Shown here piece by piece: positions 47,726 through 59,808 of a stretch of DNA of 64,000 nt. The notes below the pieces were generated by a model. The model did no database searches and was not told the origin of the DNA. It was given only the letters and a program-made list of their open reading frames with translations. This DNA is from Jacaranda mimosifolia (lineage: Eukaryota; Streptophyta; Magnoliopsida; Lamiales; Bignoniaceae), in the NCBI GenBank assembly GCA_018894105.1, contig CM032119.1, positions 14,029,246 to 14,093,245 of the forward strand, given 5' to 3'. Positions within the stretch are counted from its first letter, which is position 1. Every line of letters starts with the position of its first letter. Both the position numbers and the translations under genes were made by a program.

Positions 47726-49907
47726 TGTAACACCCCTGAAATTTGATATTTCGATGATGATGAGACAAATGCTTGATTGCAAGGAAGTTGGAAGTTTTGG
47801 GGTCTAAATGCAATTAGGCAAGACCTAGTTGGATCACATTCTAAAGATTTGGGGCCAAAGTGTAATTCTTCAAACTTGCGGGTTGAATGGAAAATTTATC
47901 TATGCTTTGAGGGCTCAATGGCAATAAGTGAAGATTTCATTTCAAAACCATCAAACAGGCAGCAGAATTTTATTTTTCCCTTCATTCTTTTTTCTTTCCT
48001 TTCTTCTTCCTTTTTCTATCTTTCTTCACCGTGAGCCACCACCACCGTGACTTCTCACTGGCGGCCACCAACCACCAACCTGACTACCTCAATCAACTCT
48101 CCCTCACCCCCTGACCACATTTCCACCACCATGCATAGCCTTGGACCGACGGAACACTACGGCGGAGGAAGAATCGAGAATTGGGTTTACGTTTTTCTGG
48201 CGGAATTCTAGGTTGTTGAGGGGTATGTTTGGAAGTTCTTGGTGAGAAGAAGAAAACTAGTTGGTTGCATGTGGCTTAGGCGCGGCGGAGGAGGAAGAAA
48301 ACAGTGATCGGAGTTGGGCTGAGGAAAGTGATTTTCGATATGTAAATCCAATTTTTCGGTGGCTACAGACCTCAAAACGGAAAACCGAAAGTGGCATTGG
48401 ACTCAGGAGCTCGAGAGGAGCAAGACTATGGTGTGGAGATTTTTCGGTGGTGGCAGGAAGACAATATCTTCTTCTCATCGAGACGAGTGCAGTGGTGTGA
48501 TCCATTTGTGAGTTCGAGGTTTCGTTGCGCATTTGTGGTAAAGATTGGAAGAATTCATGTATATGTAATTATATGTACATGCATGTATGTATATTCTTAT
48601 TTATATTGTAACCTTGATAAGAACTGATTGTAGTGATGATGTATTGTATATGTATATGTAATTATGTTGAGCTCTCTTAGGCTAGGGATATTATGATAGT
48701 GGATTTGGACCTTGTAATAGGTTATAATTAGAATTATGGAATTTATGGAAATGTATAAGAAATTGAACTAGGGACTTGGATTGAGGACCTAAACTAGATA
48801 GTAATGGAATTATTGGAATCTTGAGCTATTGATGATTAGTATCAATATGTGGACCTTGTGAATAAGAAACTAGTCTTATAGCCATTCTCGGATATTATCA
48901 ATGTTATCATTTAAGTTAATATGCTAATGGATGTATACCAGATTTGGAGTTAAGAATCAATATGATAAAGTTGTATTAGGAAATTTAAAGTGGGTTTTGA
49001 CTAAATATATATTATTATGGTTGGGTGACGAAGAAGTGGGTCACGGACCAATAGGCTGTTGATTGTGATAACACTTCTAAGACTACAAGAGGTGAGGTTC
49101 TCCCACTCTGGGTTATTGCTTTGACTCTAGCTATTCTTTAATTGTTGAACCCTGTGAGGTTTTGCCATTTGGGGCCTTGAGATATCTATCTGTTCTTGTG
49201 GCATAACCCCTGTGAGGGTTTAAACTGCTTGATTGTACCTGTTCATAATTGTTTGACTTAGACTTGCTTGTTATTGTTATTGACTTGTATACCCTGGTGA
49301 GGGTTCGTGCTTGTTCACTCGTACTGGATCAATCATTCTTGCTCGTTCTGGCGCCTAGAAATCTTATCTGTCGTGTCTAGTACTTGTTTGATCGTACTTG
49401 CTTGTTCCTGCTTGAATTGTTATCAGATGCCTTGCTGGCATAATCGCTTGTTGTACCCTGATATCTAGCCAGTTGGCTTGTACGTACTTGATTGTTCCTA
49501 CTTGAATTGTTATCAGATGCCTTGCCAGCATAATCGCTTGTTGTACCCTGATATCTAGCCAGTTGGCTTGTACGTGCTTGATTGTTGTGCTTGATTAGAG
49601 ATTGTTCGTGGGCTGAGTGCTAATCCTTCGGGAAATATTGAGATAATTGGGACACGCCTTGCAGCCCACCTGGGTGTCCTGGGTACGCTATGCGGTCCGC
49701 ATGGGTATCCGCGATACGCTAAGCGGCCCGCTTAGGTATTATAGTGCGCCATACAGTCCGTATGGGCACACCAATTGTATATCTAGCTATATTGATAAAA
49801 GTTCTTGTTTGATTGGTATAAGGTGATCTGATATGCATGTCTTACTCGATTCGTTGGAATGCATATTCTGTAAAGGTTTGCTTGCTCGTACTCGTTTCTG
49901 CTTGTTT
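47726..49907 (+). repeat. LTR 3, truncated at its 3' end
   Basis: It starts TGTAACACCCC and is nearly identical to LTR 2 up to 48892, then diverges more (for example 48893, 48924-48930 and a lost GTTCTT copy near 49346). It stops matching at about 49907, about 730 bp short of the expected end. Sequence like the host repeat of 36540-36965 follows. Confidence 0.8.
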
Positions 49908-50277
49908 TAATAAATTAATGTCAGTTGGTAAAGAATTGGGTTTGACATCAAATTGCAGAGTTGATTAATTAGGCTTTAGCAACTCTTTTTTTATTAATTG
50001 GGCTTCACTAATTTTATAATAAATTGGTGTCAATTGGGGTGGCAATTTGGGTGGGTCGTATGGGTTCGGGTTGGGTTGAGGTAGGTGTGTAACATTAATT
50101 TTCTCAACCCTAACCCAACCCAACCCAACCCAACCTGATGACAACCTGAAATTGTTCAACACTAACCTAACCTGAATCATATTAGGTCAAGTTTGGGTTG
50201 ACCTGATTTTTATTTGATTAACTCCCTAACTCAAATCCATCTAATCCAACTTGCCAATCTGATTTAAAATAATTATT
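49908..50277. other. host flank with an hAT-like TIR and a (CCCAA)n run
   Basis: 49908-50030 resembles the tandem repeat of 36540-36965. GGGGTGGCAATTTGGGTGGG at 50036 is similar to termini of plant hAT elements and is followed by an inverted, G-rich/C-rich pair (50065-50080 and 50105-50140) with AACCCAACCCAACCC. No second TIR was found. Confidence 0.4.
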
Positions 50278-50282
50278 TCAAA
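50278..50282. other. target-site duplication TCAAA, left copy
   Basis: It flanks the minus-strand solo LTR. The right copy is at 60811-60815. Confidence 0.65.
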
Positions 50283-51972
50283 TGTGGTGCCCCCACTTGG
50301 GATGACTCCTAGCAGAGGTGCCACTAATTCAAGCTTGACATCTAAATTAAATAAAAACTGGGGAATCAAGAATTTAACTGATCTCAATGATAAACAACTA
50401 GCACTAACCCAAAATATCATTCCATAGCACAATATGTACAACCAAGTATCTCAGGTTTCATACAAACATCTTCATAACATATCTTAGATAGCTGTCTCGA
50501 TCAGGTGCAGACTACCTGTACAATCAAAACACCTTATCTATTAAAAAATAAAGTACATGAGTCCCTGCTTCTCACGTAGACCTGTCGGAAAAAAAAAAAA
50601 AAAGTACACAAGGAAGGTAAGTCCTTAAGACTTAGTGAGGGAAAGAAAATGACAGGACTGAAAGAAAAACCATTGAGATACAACAATAAATGAACAATTC
50701 AGCAACAAACAAGAGCTTCTGATATGAACCAATAATGTACATGACACACATGATATCAAATTAGCAGGCCGTTGGTTATTTCGTCCTTATTACTCTTGAA
50801 TCAAATTATAATTGCAAGTACCAGGCATTGGTATAGTATAAACAAGATTTTCTTATCGCTCCATTGCTTGAGCATTCAGTTCAATAGGTAATAATTAGTT
50901 TATATGGCATGGTCGACCGCATGTCAAATCACGTCACTCATAGTTCGCTACCTCCAGCTACCTGTAAGTCAAGATCATAAGTAGGTAGTAGTCGTAAGAC
51001 TTGTATCCATTGGTCCGTTCAGCCCGGCTATCTTTCGGACCTAGCCACTGGGCCCAAACCCTCGTGTCGTCCCTCCGAGTGGAAACCACCCATAGCGTCC
51101 CATGGGTTAGAATAATATAATGCCAACAGATACAATTTTAACTTTTAGATAATAACATGAATATAACGAGATACAATCTAAACATCCAATATACTGGCCA
51201 GCAAGGCCGTTTTGGAATAAGAATCCAAGCATTCTGTTGGAATTGGCACTCAGTCAGCACAACCGATAATCAAGTATGCCGACACGGCCAAATAACTGAT
51301 ATATAGAATGAACTTAAGTATACCGACAAGATTTCTTGAGCAATCAACATGATAAGAAATAAACAAGTAATACGGCGTCAGCCGGCAAGGCTGTAGGGTA
51401 CAAGGGATAGAATTGAATAATAAAATAAAAGTTCTGGACACTAGAACAGAAACAAGTAATAACCCTCAAAGGGGTGCACATATTAGAAACAATTAACAGT
51501 CGAGATTGCAAATTATATACGTATTTTCAACAAATACAATATAGGAATAGAAACCTTCATAGGGGTCTATCACAACAATGGGTAGGTACGAAAAAAGGTG
51601 CTAGATTGGCAGACACTCATAGGGCATATAAAACAAATCCCCAAGAGGTTAGACCTTCACCTCAAAAGCCTTAGAATTACGGTTACAATCTACTGATTTG
51701 CAGTTTCTTGCTCCTCGTCACCTAACCAAAAGAATCATTTACTTATCAAAACTCACATTCAACCTGAATAACATCCAATAAATAAAATCCTACTATTAAC
51801 TGTCTAAAATCAGTAACTACCTAATTAATTCGATATATAAGACTTCATCCGAAATTATCGTTAAGAAATACTCTTAATAATGTCGCTAATTTACTATCGA
51901 TTACAGGGTCCTTAACGATACGAGCAATAGGTAAAAGCAATTCAATCCCATATTAATGTCCTAAACAATAAT
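50283..51972 (-). repeat. solo LTR, 3' part (minus orientation)
   Basis: Plus-strand reading TGTGGTGCCCCCACTTGGGA at the left edge is the reverse complement of an LTR end related to LTR 1 (GGTGCTAT...GGGGTGCTACA). Further right, reverse-complement matches to LTR 1 include the CTCACTAAGTCCTTxxGACTTACC block (about 50610-50645), TTGCCGGC-type spacers and the GTGAGGG part. No PBS or PPT lies outside it, so it is a solo LTR. It is interrupted at 51972 by the nested array and resumes at 59809. Confidence 0.75.
51968..51972. other. target-site duplication ATAAT of the nested array, left copy
   Basis: The right copy is at 59809-59813. The wider context CAATAAT is present on both sides. Confidence 0.55.
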
Positions 51973-53805
51973 TGTAACACCCCTGAAATTCGGTATTTTC
52001 GAAAATAAGAATTTAGAAATTAAGAGAATTATTAGTTGGATTTTAAGGCCCGAAAAAGAAATATAAAAGGACTGAATTGCAAAAATTTTGAAAGTTTTTG
52101 GGGTCAGATTTATGATTTTGAAGAACTAGATTTAACATTTAAAGAAGTTTTTGGGGTTTGCATGTAAGTACTTTGGTCAATGGGGTCAACTGCAGTTTTT
52201 AAGGAATTCAAGGCGCTTGATTGAGTCTTTTGGAAATCTTCAGGGACTAAATCGCAAAATAGGAAAATTTAATTTTTAAGAAACGGGCAACAACTTTCTT
52301 TTTCTCTTCCTTCTTCTTCTTCTTTCCCTTTTCTTTTCTTTTTCTTCTTCTGCTTTCTTTCTTCACTTCTCCCACGGACAACCACCACCATCGGTGACCT
52401 TTCTTCTTCCAAACCAACCACCCAAACCAACACCCCTCACCTCCAGCACTCCACCGGTACCCCCATACGCGGCGGAAGACCACCGGAACCGAGCAATGAA
52501 GAGCGGCCGAAACACCACATCACGGCGAGCAACTGGGTCACTTACTTTCCGGCATCAAACAGAGCATCTAAGGGGTGGTTTAGCTAGTACTTGATGAGGA
52601 GAACAAGGTGGTGGCACTGCATGGCGGAGATACGCAGCGGATATGGTGGAAAATCGGCAGTGACACCTTGAATCGTGAAGGCTTTGGGGTTGGTTTTGAG
52701 GGGTTTTTCTACGGCTATTTCGGAAACCAAGGGTACTGTTGGAAATCTCTCGACGAGAGGATTCTCTCGGTGGTGCCATCTCACTTTTCGGCGATGGTGG
52801 ATGGCGGCAACTGGCGGCGATGGCGGAAAGATAGTTTCACCTCCTCAACGCAACGAACGCACTTGTGTTATCGGTTTGTGGTTTTAATACTCCAGTAGCA
52901 AGCTTTGGCATTTGGATTTAGTTGTACCTTTAATATATATATATAGATGTTTCATGTGTTGTACATTTCCTAATTTAGCATTGTACCTTGCCAAGAATAG
53001 GAATTGGGAAGAGATGACATGTTTATGTATATGTATGTTGATCCCTATGCAAGGAGTATGGATTAAGTGGACACGGACTTATGCAAAATTCCAAAACTTT
53101 TATTTAAATAGTATTAAGGATTATATTATAAGATTAAATGGCATTTGATTAGGAATTAATTATGTAAGGATTAATCATATTGTGTGATTTAGGATTATGT
53201 CCATGACCTTGAAATAGGAATGAGATACCTTATTAATCGATAAATTAGTGATTTTGGATTGTTAATGGTATAAGTGTGATTAATAGAATTAAGTATAGAT
53301 TTTGATTATAAATATTACTTTTTGGATAGGTAACAACGAAGTAGGTCCCACGGACCAATAGGCTGCTGATTGTGATAGCACTTCTGAGATTACGGAGGTG
53401 AGGGTTTGCCAATCTGGCACCTTTCCTATTTATCTGATATTGTGATAAGCCCATGTGTGGGTTTTCTGTTTCTGTATCATACTCTATCTATTTGAAATCT
53501 GAAATGTGTTGGAATTCTGATTTGTTATTTATTATCTGATTTGAACGCCCCTGTGAGGGTTATCGTTGATATCGACTCTGTTTCATTTTGTTCTGGCACC
53601 CAAAACTCCTATTCGGTATCTGTATCATTCTGTTATCTGTTCCGTTTGTTCTATTATCTGTGGCCTTGTCGGCATTTCTGTACTGTTCTGAATTGTCTGT
53701 ACGTGTATACCCCCGTAAGGGTTATCTTTCGATCGGCATATGTTATCCGTTCATACTGTTATTTTTTGATTTAATATTCGATTGTCCATTATCTATTACC
53801 GATCT

Positions 53806-53986
53806 GATACGTTATTCCCAGCTGTTAAGCTAAGGACGAACCAATACGTTGTTCCCAATTGTTAAGCTCGGGATGAGCTAATATGTTGTTCCCAGCTGTT
53901 AAGCTCGGGATGAGCTAATATGTTGTTCCCAACTGTAAAGAGGGACGAGCCGATATGTTGTTCCCAGTTGTAAAGTGGGACGAGCC
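53806..53986. repeat. 36-bp minisatellite in LTR A, 5 units
   Basis: The consensus GATATGTTGTTCCCAGCTGT is followed by TAAGCTCGGGATGAGC(T/C). The last two units are shorter (TAAAG(A/T)GGGACGAGCC). Confidence 0.85.
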
Positions 53987-54071
53987 GTTAAGTACTGATA
54001 TGATTGTTTGATATGATTTGTTAGATTGATTCGATTGATTTGATATGTTTATTGATTGATTTTGATTGTTT

Positions 54072-54157
54072 CCTGACTGATTGACTGCTTGACTGACTGA
54101 CTGACTGATTGATTGATTGCCTAACTGACTGATTGACTGCCTGCCTGCCTGCCTGCT
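54072..54157. repeat. TGAC/TGAT/TGCC tetranucleotide microsatellite
   Basis: About 20 imperfect tetranucleotide units end in four GCCT units. Equivalent arrays occur at about 56484-56566 and 59156-59212 in LTR B and C. Confidence 0.85.
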
Positions 54158-54750
54158 TGAATGTCAGACCGTATTCTGATATGTTCTGATTGACTATTGA
54201 TTTATAGTCTGTTGAGTTGGTTTTTCCTCAAAAAATTCTTTCTAATATGCTTACAGTTATCCCTCACTAAGTCCTTTGGACTTACCCCCCGTTTATTTTG
54301 ATCCTCTCAGACAGGGACTAAGGGAAGGATTTGGACTCCAGGATGGTTATAAATATATTTGTAATAGATCAGGTGTTGAATGTATATATGGCATCATCTG
54401 ATAGCTACGTATGGACACGAGATGTCGTGATATGTCATGTTGATATGGATGACTTGTGGGATGTAAATATTTTGTTATATTAGAACATGAATCATGGCAT
54501 TTACTTAATGGTATATCGAGTTAGTTAAGTTTAAATCCCACTATTTCTGATAAGTTGACTTTAAGATTTTGTGGTAGGTACCATAGTATCATGTGTTATA
54601 TGTTACAGGTTATTTAAGTTGGAATCCGCTACTATTTCTGATGAGCTTGAAATGTTCGATTATGGGCCTATTGAATTGTATTTTGGATTCAGAACCATTA
54701 ATTGGAATGTTTTGATATCTCAGCTTTGGGTTACCCAGTGTGGGGTGTCA

Positions 54751-55139
54751 GAAAGGTGGTATCAGAGCTTAGGTTTGGAAAGCCCGAGCAATGCTATGAT
54801 ATGATCTTCGGATATGGAAATCTTGGGTAGTAGAGTTAAGCATGACTGTGGAATGTTTAAGATATGAATAGTTAATGGATATTGGAGCCTAGGTTATTGA
54901 TAATCTTGGCAATGTGTATCATTTGATAATATTGGAATTTGTGAATGATTTCTTATTTTGGTTAGTTTGAGTACGAATTGTAGGTGTTTTTATTTATCGG
55001 AAGTGATTCGAGGATTTAAGATGAGATTGATCAGTTGCTATTAGTGAGATGATTTGCTTACTGCAGGATATTTTTGGGATCTTGTGGTATATTATAGAAT
55101 GATTAGACTTATATGTCTAGAAGAACGCCATAACTGACC
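54751..55139 (+). mobile_element. short internal fragment 1 of the second array
   Basis: A PBS TGGTATCAGAGC begins at 54757, 6 bp after the LTR. The remaining about 380 bp has no coding frame and joins directly to an LTR that lacks its first about 525 bp. The same join recurs at 57550. Confidence 0.75.
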
Positions 55140-57160
55140 AACGAAGAATGGCCAAAACACCACCTCACGGTGAGCAACTAGGTCACTTACTTTTCGGCAT
55201 CAAATGGAGCATCTAAGGGGTGGTTTAGCTAGTACCTGACGAGGGGAACAAGGTGGTAGCACTGCATGGCGGAGATGGCGAAAAATCGGCGGTGACGCTT
55301 TGAATCGTGAAGGCTTTGGGGTGGGTTTTGAGGGGTTTTTCGGCGGCTATTTCAGAAACCAAGGGTACTGTTGGAAATCTCTCGGCGAGAGGATTCTCTC
55401 AGTGGTGCCATCTCACTTTTCGGCGATGGTAGACGGTGGCAGCTGGCGGCGGCGGCGGAGGAAAAGCAATTTCACCTCCTCAACGCAACAAATGCACCTG
55501 TGTTATCGATTTGTGGTTTTGATACTCCGATAGCAAGCTTTGGCATTTGGATTTAGTAGTACCTTTAATATATATATATGTTTCATGTGTTGTACCTTTC
55601 ATAATTTAGCATTGTACCTTGCCAAGAATAGGAATTGGGAAGAGATGATATATTTATATATATATATATATGTTGATCCCTATGCAAGGAATATGGATTA
55701 AGTGGACCTGGACTTATGCAAAATGCTAAAACTTGGATTTAAATAGTATTAAGGATTATATTGTAAGATTAAATGGCATTTGATTAGGAATTGATTATGT
55801 AAGGATTAATCATATTATGTGATTTAGGATTATGTCCATGACCTTGAAACTGGAAAGAGATACTGTATTAATCGATATATTAGTGATTCTGGATTGTTAA
55901 TGGTATAATTGTGATTAATAGAATTAAGTATGGATTTTGATTATAAATATTACTTTTTGGATAGGTAACGACGAAGTGGGTCCCACAAACTAATAGGCTG
56001 CTGGCTATGATAGCACTTCTGAGTATTCGGTATCTGTATCATTCTGTTATCTGTTCCGTTTGTTCTATTATCTGTGGCCTTGTCGGCATTTCTGTACTGT
56101 TCTGAACTGTCTGTACGTGTATACCCCCGTAAGGGTTATCTTTCGATTGGCATATGTTATCCGTCCATACTGTTATTTTTTGATTTAATATTCGATTGTC
56201 CATTATCTATTACCGATCTGATACGTTATTCCCAGCTGTTAAGCTAAGGACGAACCAATACGTTGTTCCCAATTGTTAAGCTCGGGATGAGCCAATATGT
56301 TGTTCCCAGCTGTTAAGCTCGGGATGAGCTAATATGTTGTTCCCAACTGTAAAGAGGGACGAGCCGATATGTTGTTCCCAGTTGTAAAGTGGGACGAGCC
56401 GTTAAGCACTGCTATGATTGTTTGATATGATTTGTTAGATTGATTCGATTGATTTGATATGTTTATTGATTGATTTTGATTGTTTCCTGACTGATTGACT
56501 GCTTGACTGACTGACTGATTGATTGATTGCCTAACTGACTGACTGACTGCCTGCCTACCTGCCTGCTTGAATGTCAGACCGTATTCTGATATGTTCTGAT
56601 TGACTATTGATTTATAGTCTGTTGAGTTGATTTTTCCTCAAAAAATTCTTTCTAATATGCTTACAGTTATCCCTCACTAAGTCCTTTGGACTTACCCCCC
56701 GTTTATTTTGATCCTCTCAGACAGGGACTAAGGGAAGGATTTGGACTCCAGGATGGTTATAAATATATTTGTAATAGATCAGGTGTTGAATGTATATATG
56801 GCATCATCTGATAACTACGTATGGACACGAGATGTCGTGATATGTCATGTTGATATGGATGACTTGTGGGATGTAAATATTTTATTATATTAGAACATGA
56901 ATCATGGCATTTACTTAATGGTATATCGAGTTAGTTAAGTTTAAATCCCACTATTTCTGATAAGTTGACTTTAAGATTTTGTGGTAGGTACCATAGTATC
57001 ATGTGTTATATGTTACAGGTTATTTAAGTTGGAATCCGCTACTATTTCTGATGAGCTTGAAATGTTCGATTATGGGCCTATTGAATTGTATTTTGGATTC
57101 AGAACCATTAATTGGAATGTTTTGATATCTCAGCTTTGGGTTACCCGGTGTGGGGTGTCA
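55140..57160 (+). repeat. LTR B, 5'-truncated, with an internal deletion
   Basis: It begins at the position equivalent to about 52497 of LTR A. An about 235-bp deletion lies at 56023, joining CACTTCTGAG directly to TATTCGGTATCTG; LTR A and C keep that segment. The 36-bp minisatellite (5 units) is at 56220-56400. It ends TGGGGTGTCA. Confidence 0.8.
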
Positions 57161-57549
57161 GAAAGGTGGTATCAGAGCTTGGGTTTGGAAAGCCCGAGCA
57201 ATGCTATGATATGATCTTCGGATATGGAAATCTTGGATAGTAGAGTTAAGCATGACTGTGGAATGTTTAAGATATGAATAGTTAATGGATATTGGAGCCT
57301 AGGTTATTGATAATCTTGGCAATGTGTATCATTTGATAATATTGGAATTTGTGAATGATTTCTTATTTTGGTTAGTTTGAGTACGAATTGTAGGTGTTTT
57401 TATTTATCGGAAGTGATTCGAGGATTTAAGATGAGATTGATCAGTTGCTATTAGTGAGATGATTTGCTTACTGCAGGATGTTTTTGGGATCTTGTGGTAT
57501 ATTATAGAATGATTAGACTTATATGTCTAGAAGAACGCCATAACCGACC
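57161..57549 (+). mobile_element. short internal fragment 2 of the second array
   Basis: It is a copy of 54751-55139 at an offset of 2410 bp with only a few substitutions. The PBS begins at 57167. Confidence 0.75.
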
Positions 57550-59808
57550 AACGAAGAATGGCCAAAACACCACCTCACGGTGAGCAACTAGGTCACTTAC
57601 TTTTCGGCATCAAATGGAGCATCTAAGGGGTGGTTTAGCTAGTACTTGACGAGGGGAACAAGGTGGTAGCACTGCATGGCGGAGACGGCAAAAAATCGGC
57701 GGTGACGCTTTGAATCGTGAAGGCTTTGGGGTGGGTTTTGAGGGGTTTTTCGGCGGCTCTTTCAGAAACCAAGGGTACTGTTGGAAATCTCTCGGCGAGA
57801 GGATTCTCTCAGTGGTGCCATCTCACTTTTCGGCGATGGTAGACGGTGGCAGCTGGCGGCGGCGGCGGAAAAGCAATTTCACCTCCTCAACGCAACAAAT
57901 GCACCTGTGTTATCGATTTGTGGTTTTGATACTCCGATAGCAAGCTTTGGCATTTGGATTTAGTAGTACCTTTAATATATATATATGTTTCATGTGTTGT
58001 ACCTTTCATAATTTAGCATTGTACCTTGCCAAGAATAGGAATTGGGAAGAGATGATATATTTATATACATGTATGTTGATCCCTATGCAAGGAATATGGA
58101 TTAAGTGGACCTGGACTTATGCAAAATGCTAAAACTTGGATTTAAATAGTATTAAGGATTATATTTTAAGATTAAATGGCATTTGATTAGGAATTGATTA
58201 TGTAAGGATTAATCATATTATGTGATTTAGGATTATGTCCATGACCTTGAAACTGGAAAGAGATACTGTATTAATCGATATATTAGTGATTCTGGATTGT
58301 TAATGGTATAATTGTGATTAATAGAATTAAGTATGGATTTTGATTATAAATATTACTTTTTGGATAGGTAACGACGAAGTGGGTCCCACAAACTAATAGG
58401 CTGCTGGCTATGATAGCACTTCTGAGATTACGGAGGTGAGGGTTTGCCAATCTGGCACCTTTTCTTTTTATCTGATATTATGATAAGCCCCTGTGTGGGT
58501 TTTCTATTTTTGTACCGTACTCTGTCTGTTTGAAATCTGAAATGTGTTGGAATTCTGATTTGTTATTTGTTATTTGATTTGAACACCCCTATGAGGGTTA
58601 TCCTTGATATCGATTCTGTTTCTATTTGTTCTGGCACCCAGAACTCCTATCCGGTATCTGTATCGTTCTATTATCTGTTATCTGTTCCATTTGTTCTATT
58701 ATCTGTAGCCTTGTCGACATTTCTGTACTGTTCTAAACTGTCTGTGTGTGTATACCCCTGTGAGGGTTATCCTTCGATTGACATATGTTATCCGTCCGTA
58801 CTGTTATCTATTGGTTTGATATATGATTGCCCGTTATCTGTTACCGATCGGATACGTTATTCCCAGCCGTTAAGCTTGTGATGAGCCGATATGTTGTTCC
58901 CAGCTGTTAAGCTAGGGACGAGTCGATACGTTGCTCCCAGCTGTTAAGCTTGGGATGAGCCAGTATGTTGTTCCCAGCTGTTAAGCTCGGGACAAGCTAA
59001 TATGTTGTTCCCAGCTGTAAAGTGGGATGAGCTGATATGTTGTTCCTAACTGTAAAGCGGGACGAGCCATTAAGCGACTAATATGATTGTTTGATATGAT
59101 TTGTTAGATTAATTCGATTGATCTGATATGTTTATTGATTGATTTTGATTGTTTCCTGACTGACTGATTGATTGATTGCCTGACTGACTGACTGACTGCT
59201 TGCCTGCCTGCTTGAATGTCATATCGTATTCTCATCTATTCTAATTAACTGTTGATTTACAGTCTGTTGAGTTGATTTTTCCTCAACAGATTCTTTCAAA
59301 TATGCTTACAGTTATCCCTCACTAAGTCCTTTGGACTTACCCCCCGTTTATTTTGATCCTCTTAGATAGGGACTAAGGGAAGGATTTGGACTCCAAGATA
59401 GTTATAAGTATATTTTGTAATAGATCAGGTGTTGAATGTATAGATGGCATCATCTGATAGCTAAGTATGGACACGAGATGTTGTGATATGTCATGTTGAT
59501 ATGGATGACTTGTGGGATGTAAATATTTTGTTATATTAGAACATGAATCATGGCATTTACTTAATGGCTTATCGAGTTAGTTAAGTTTAAATTCTGCTGC
59601 TTCTGATAAGTTGACTTTAAGATTTTGTGGTAGGTACCATAATATCATGTGTTATATGTTATAGGTTATTTAAATTAGAATCCGCTGCTATTTCTAATGA
59701 GCTTGAAATGTTCGATTATGGGTCTATTGAATTGTATTTTGGGTTTAGAACCATTAATTGGAATGTTTTGATATCTCAACTTTGGGTTATCCGGAGTGGA
59801 GTGTCACA
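57550..59808 (+). repeat. LTR C, 5'-truncated
   Basis: It begins at the same truncated point as LTR B and is very similar to it over the first about 870 bp. It lacks B's deletion and is more diverged from A and B in its second half. Its minisatellite has 6 units (58851-59068). It ends GTGTCACA at the ATAAT target duplication. Confidence 0.75.

Larger units (their letters stand above)
51973..54750 (+). repeat. LTR A of the second array (full length)
   Basis: It starts TGTAACACCCCTGAAATTCG and ends TGGGGTGTCA, 2778 bp. A PBS of the tRNA-Met type follows at 54757. Like the other LTRs here, it has a CT-rich run (52300-52370), a CGG-rich part (52440-52850), a GTGATAGCACTTCTGAGA word (53360), and CCCTCACTAAGTCCTTTGGA near 54260. 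A 36-bp minisatellite and a TGAC/TGAT run lie inside. Confidence 0.8.

Noticed and set aside
50100..50140. Interstitial telomere repeat
   Set aside because: The unit is CCCAA, not the plant telomere CCCTAAA, and it fits the inverted pair of an hAT-like end.
52247..52898. Overlapping frames on both strands in LTR A, repeated at 55300 and 57710
   Set aside because: GC-rich LTR sequence gives long frames on both strands. No domain or conserved start was found.
54571..54804. A 77-codon frame repeated at 56981 and, shorter, at 59627
   Set aside because: It crosses the LTR/PBS border, so it cannot be a conserved gene.
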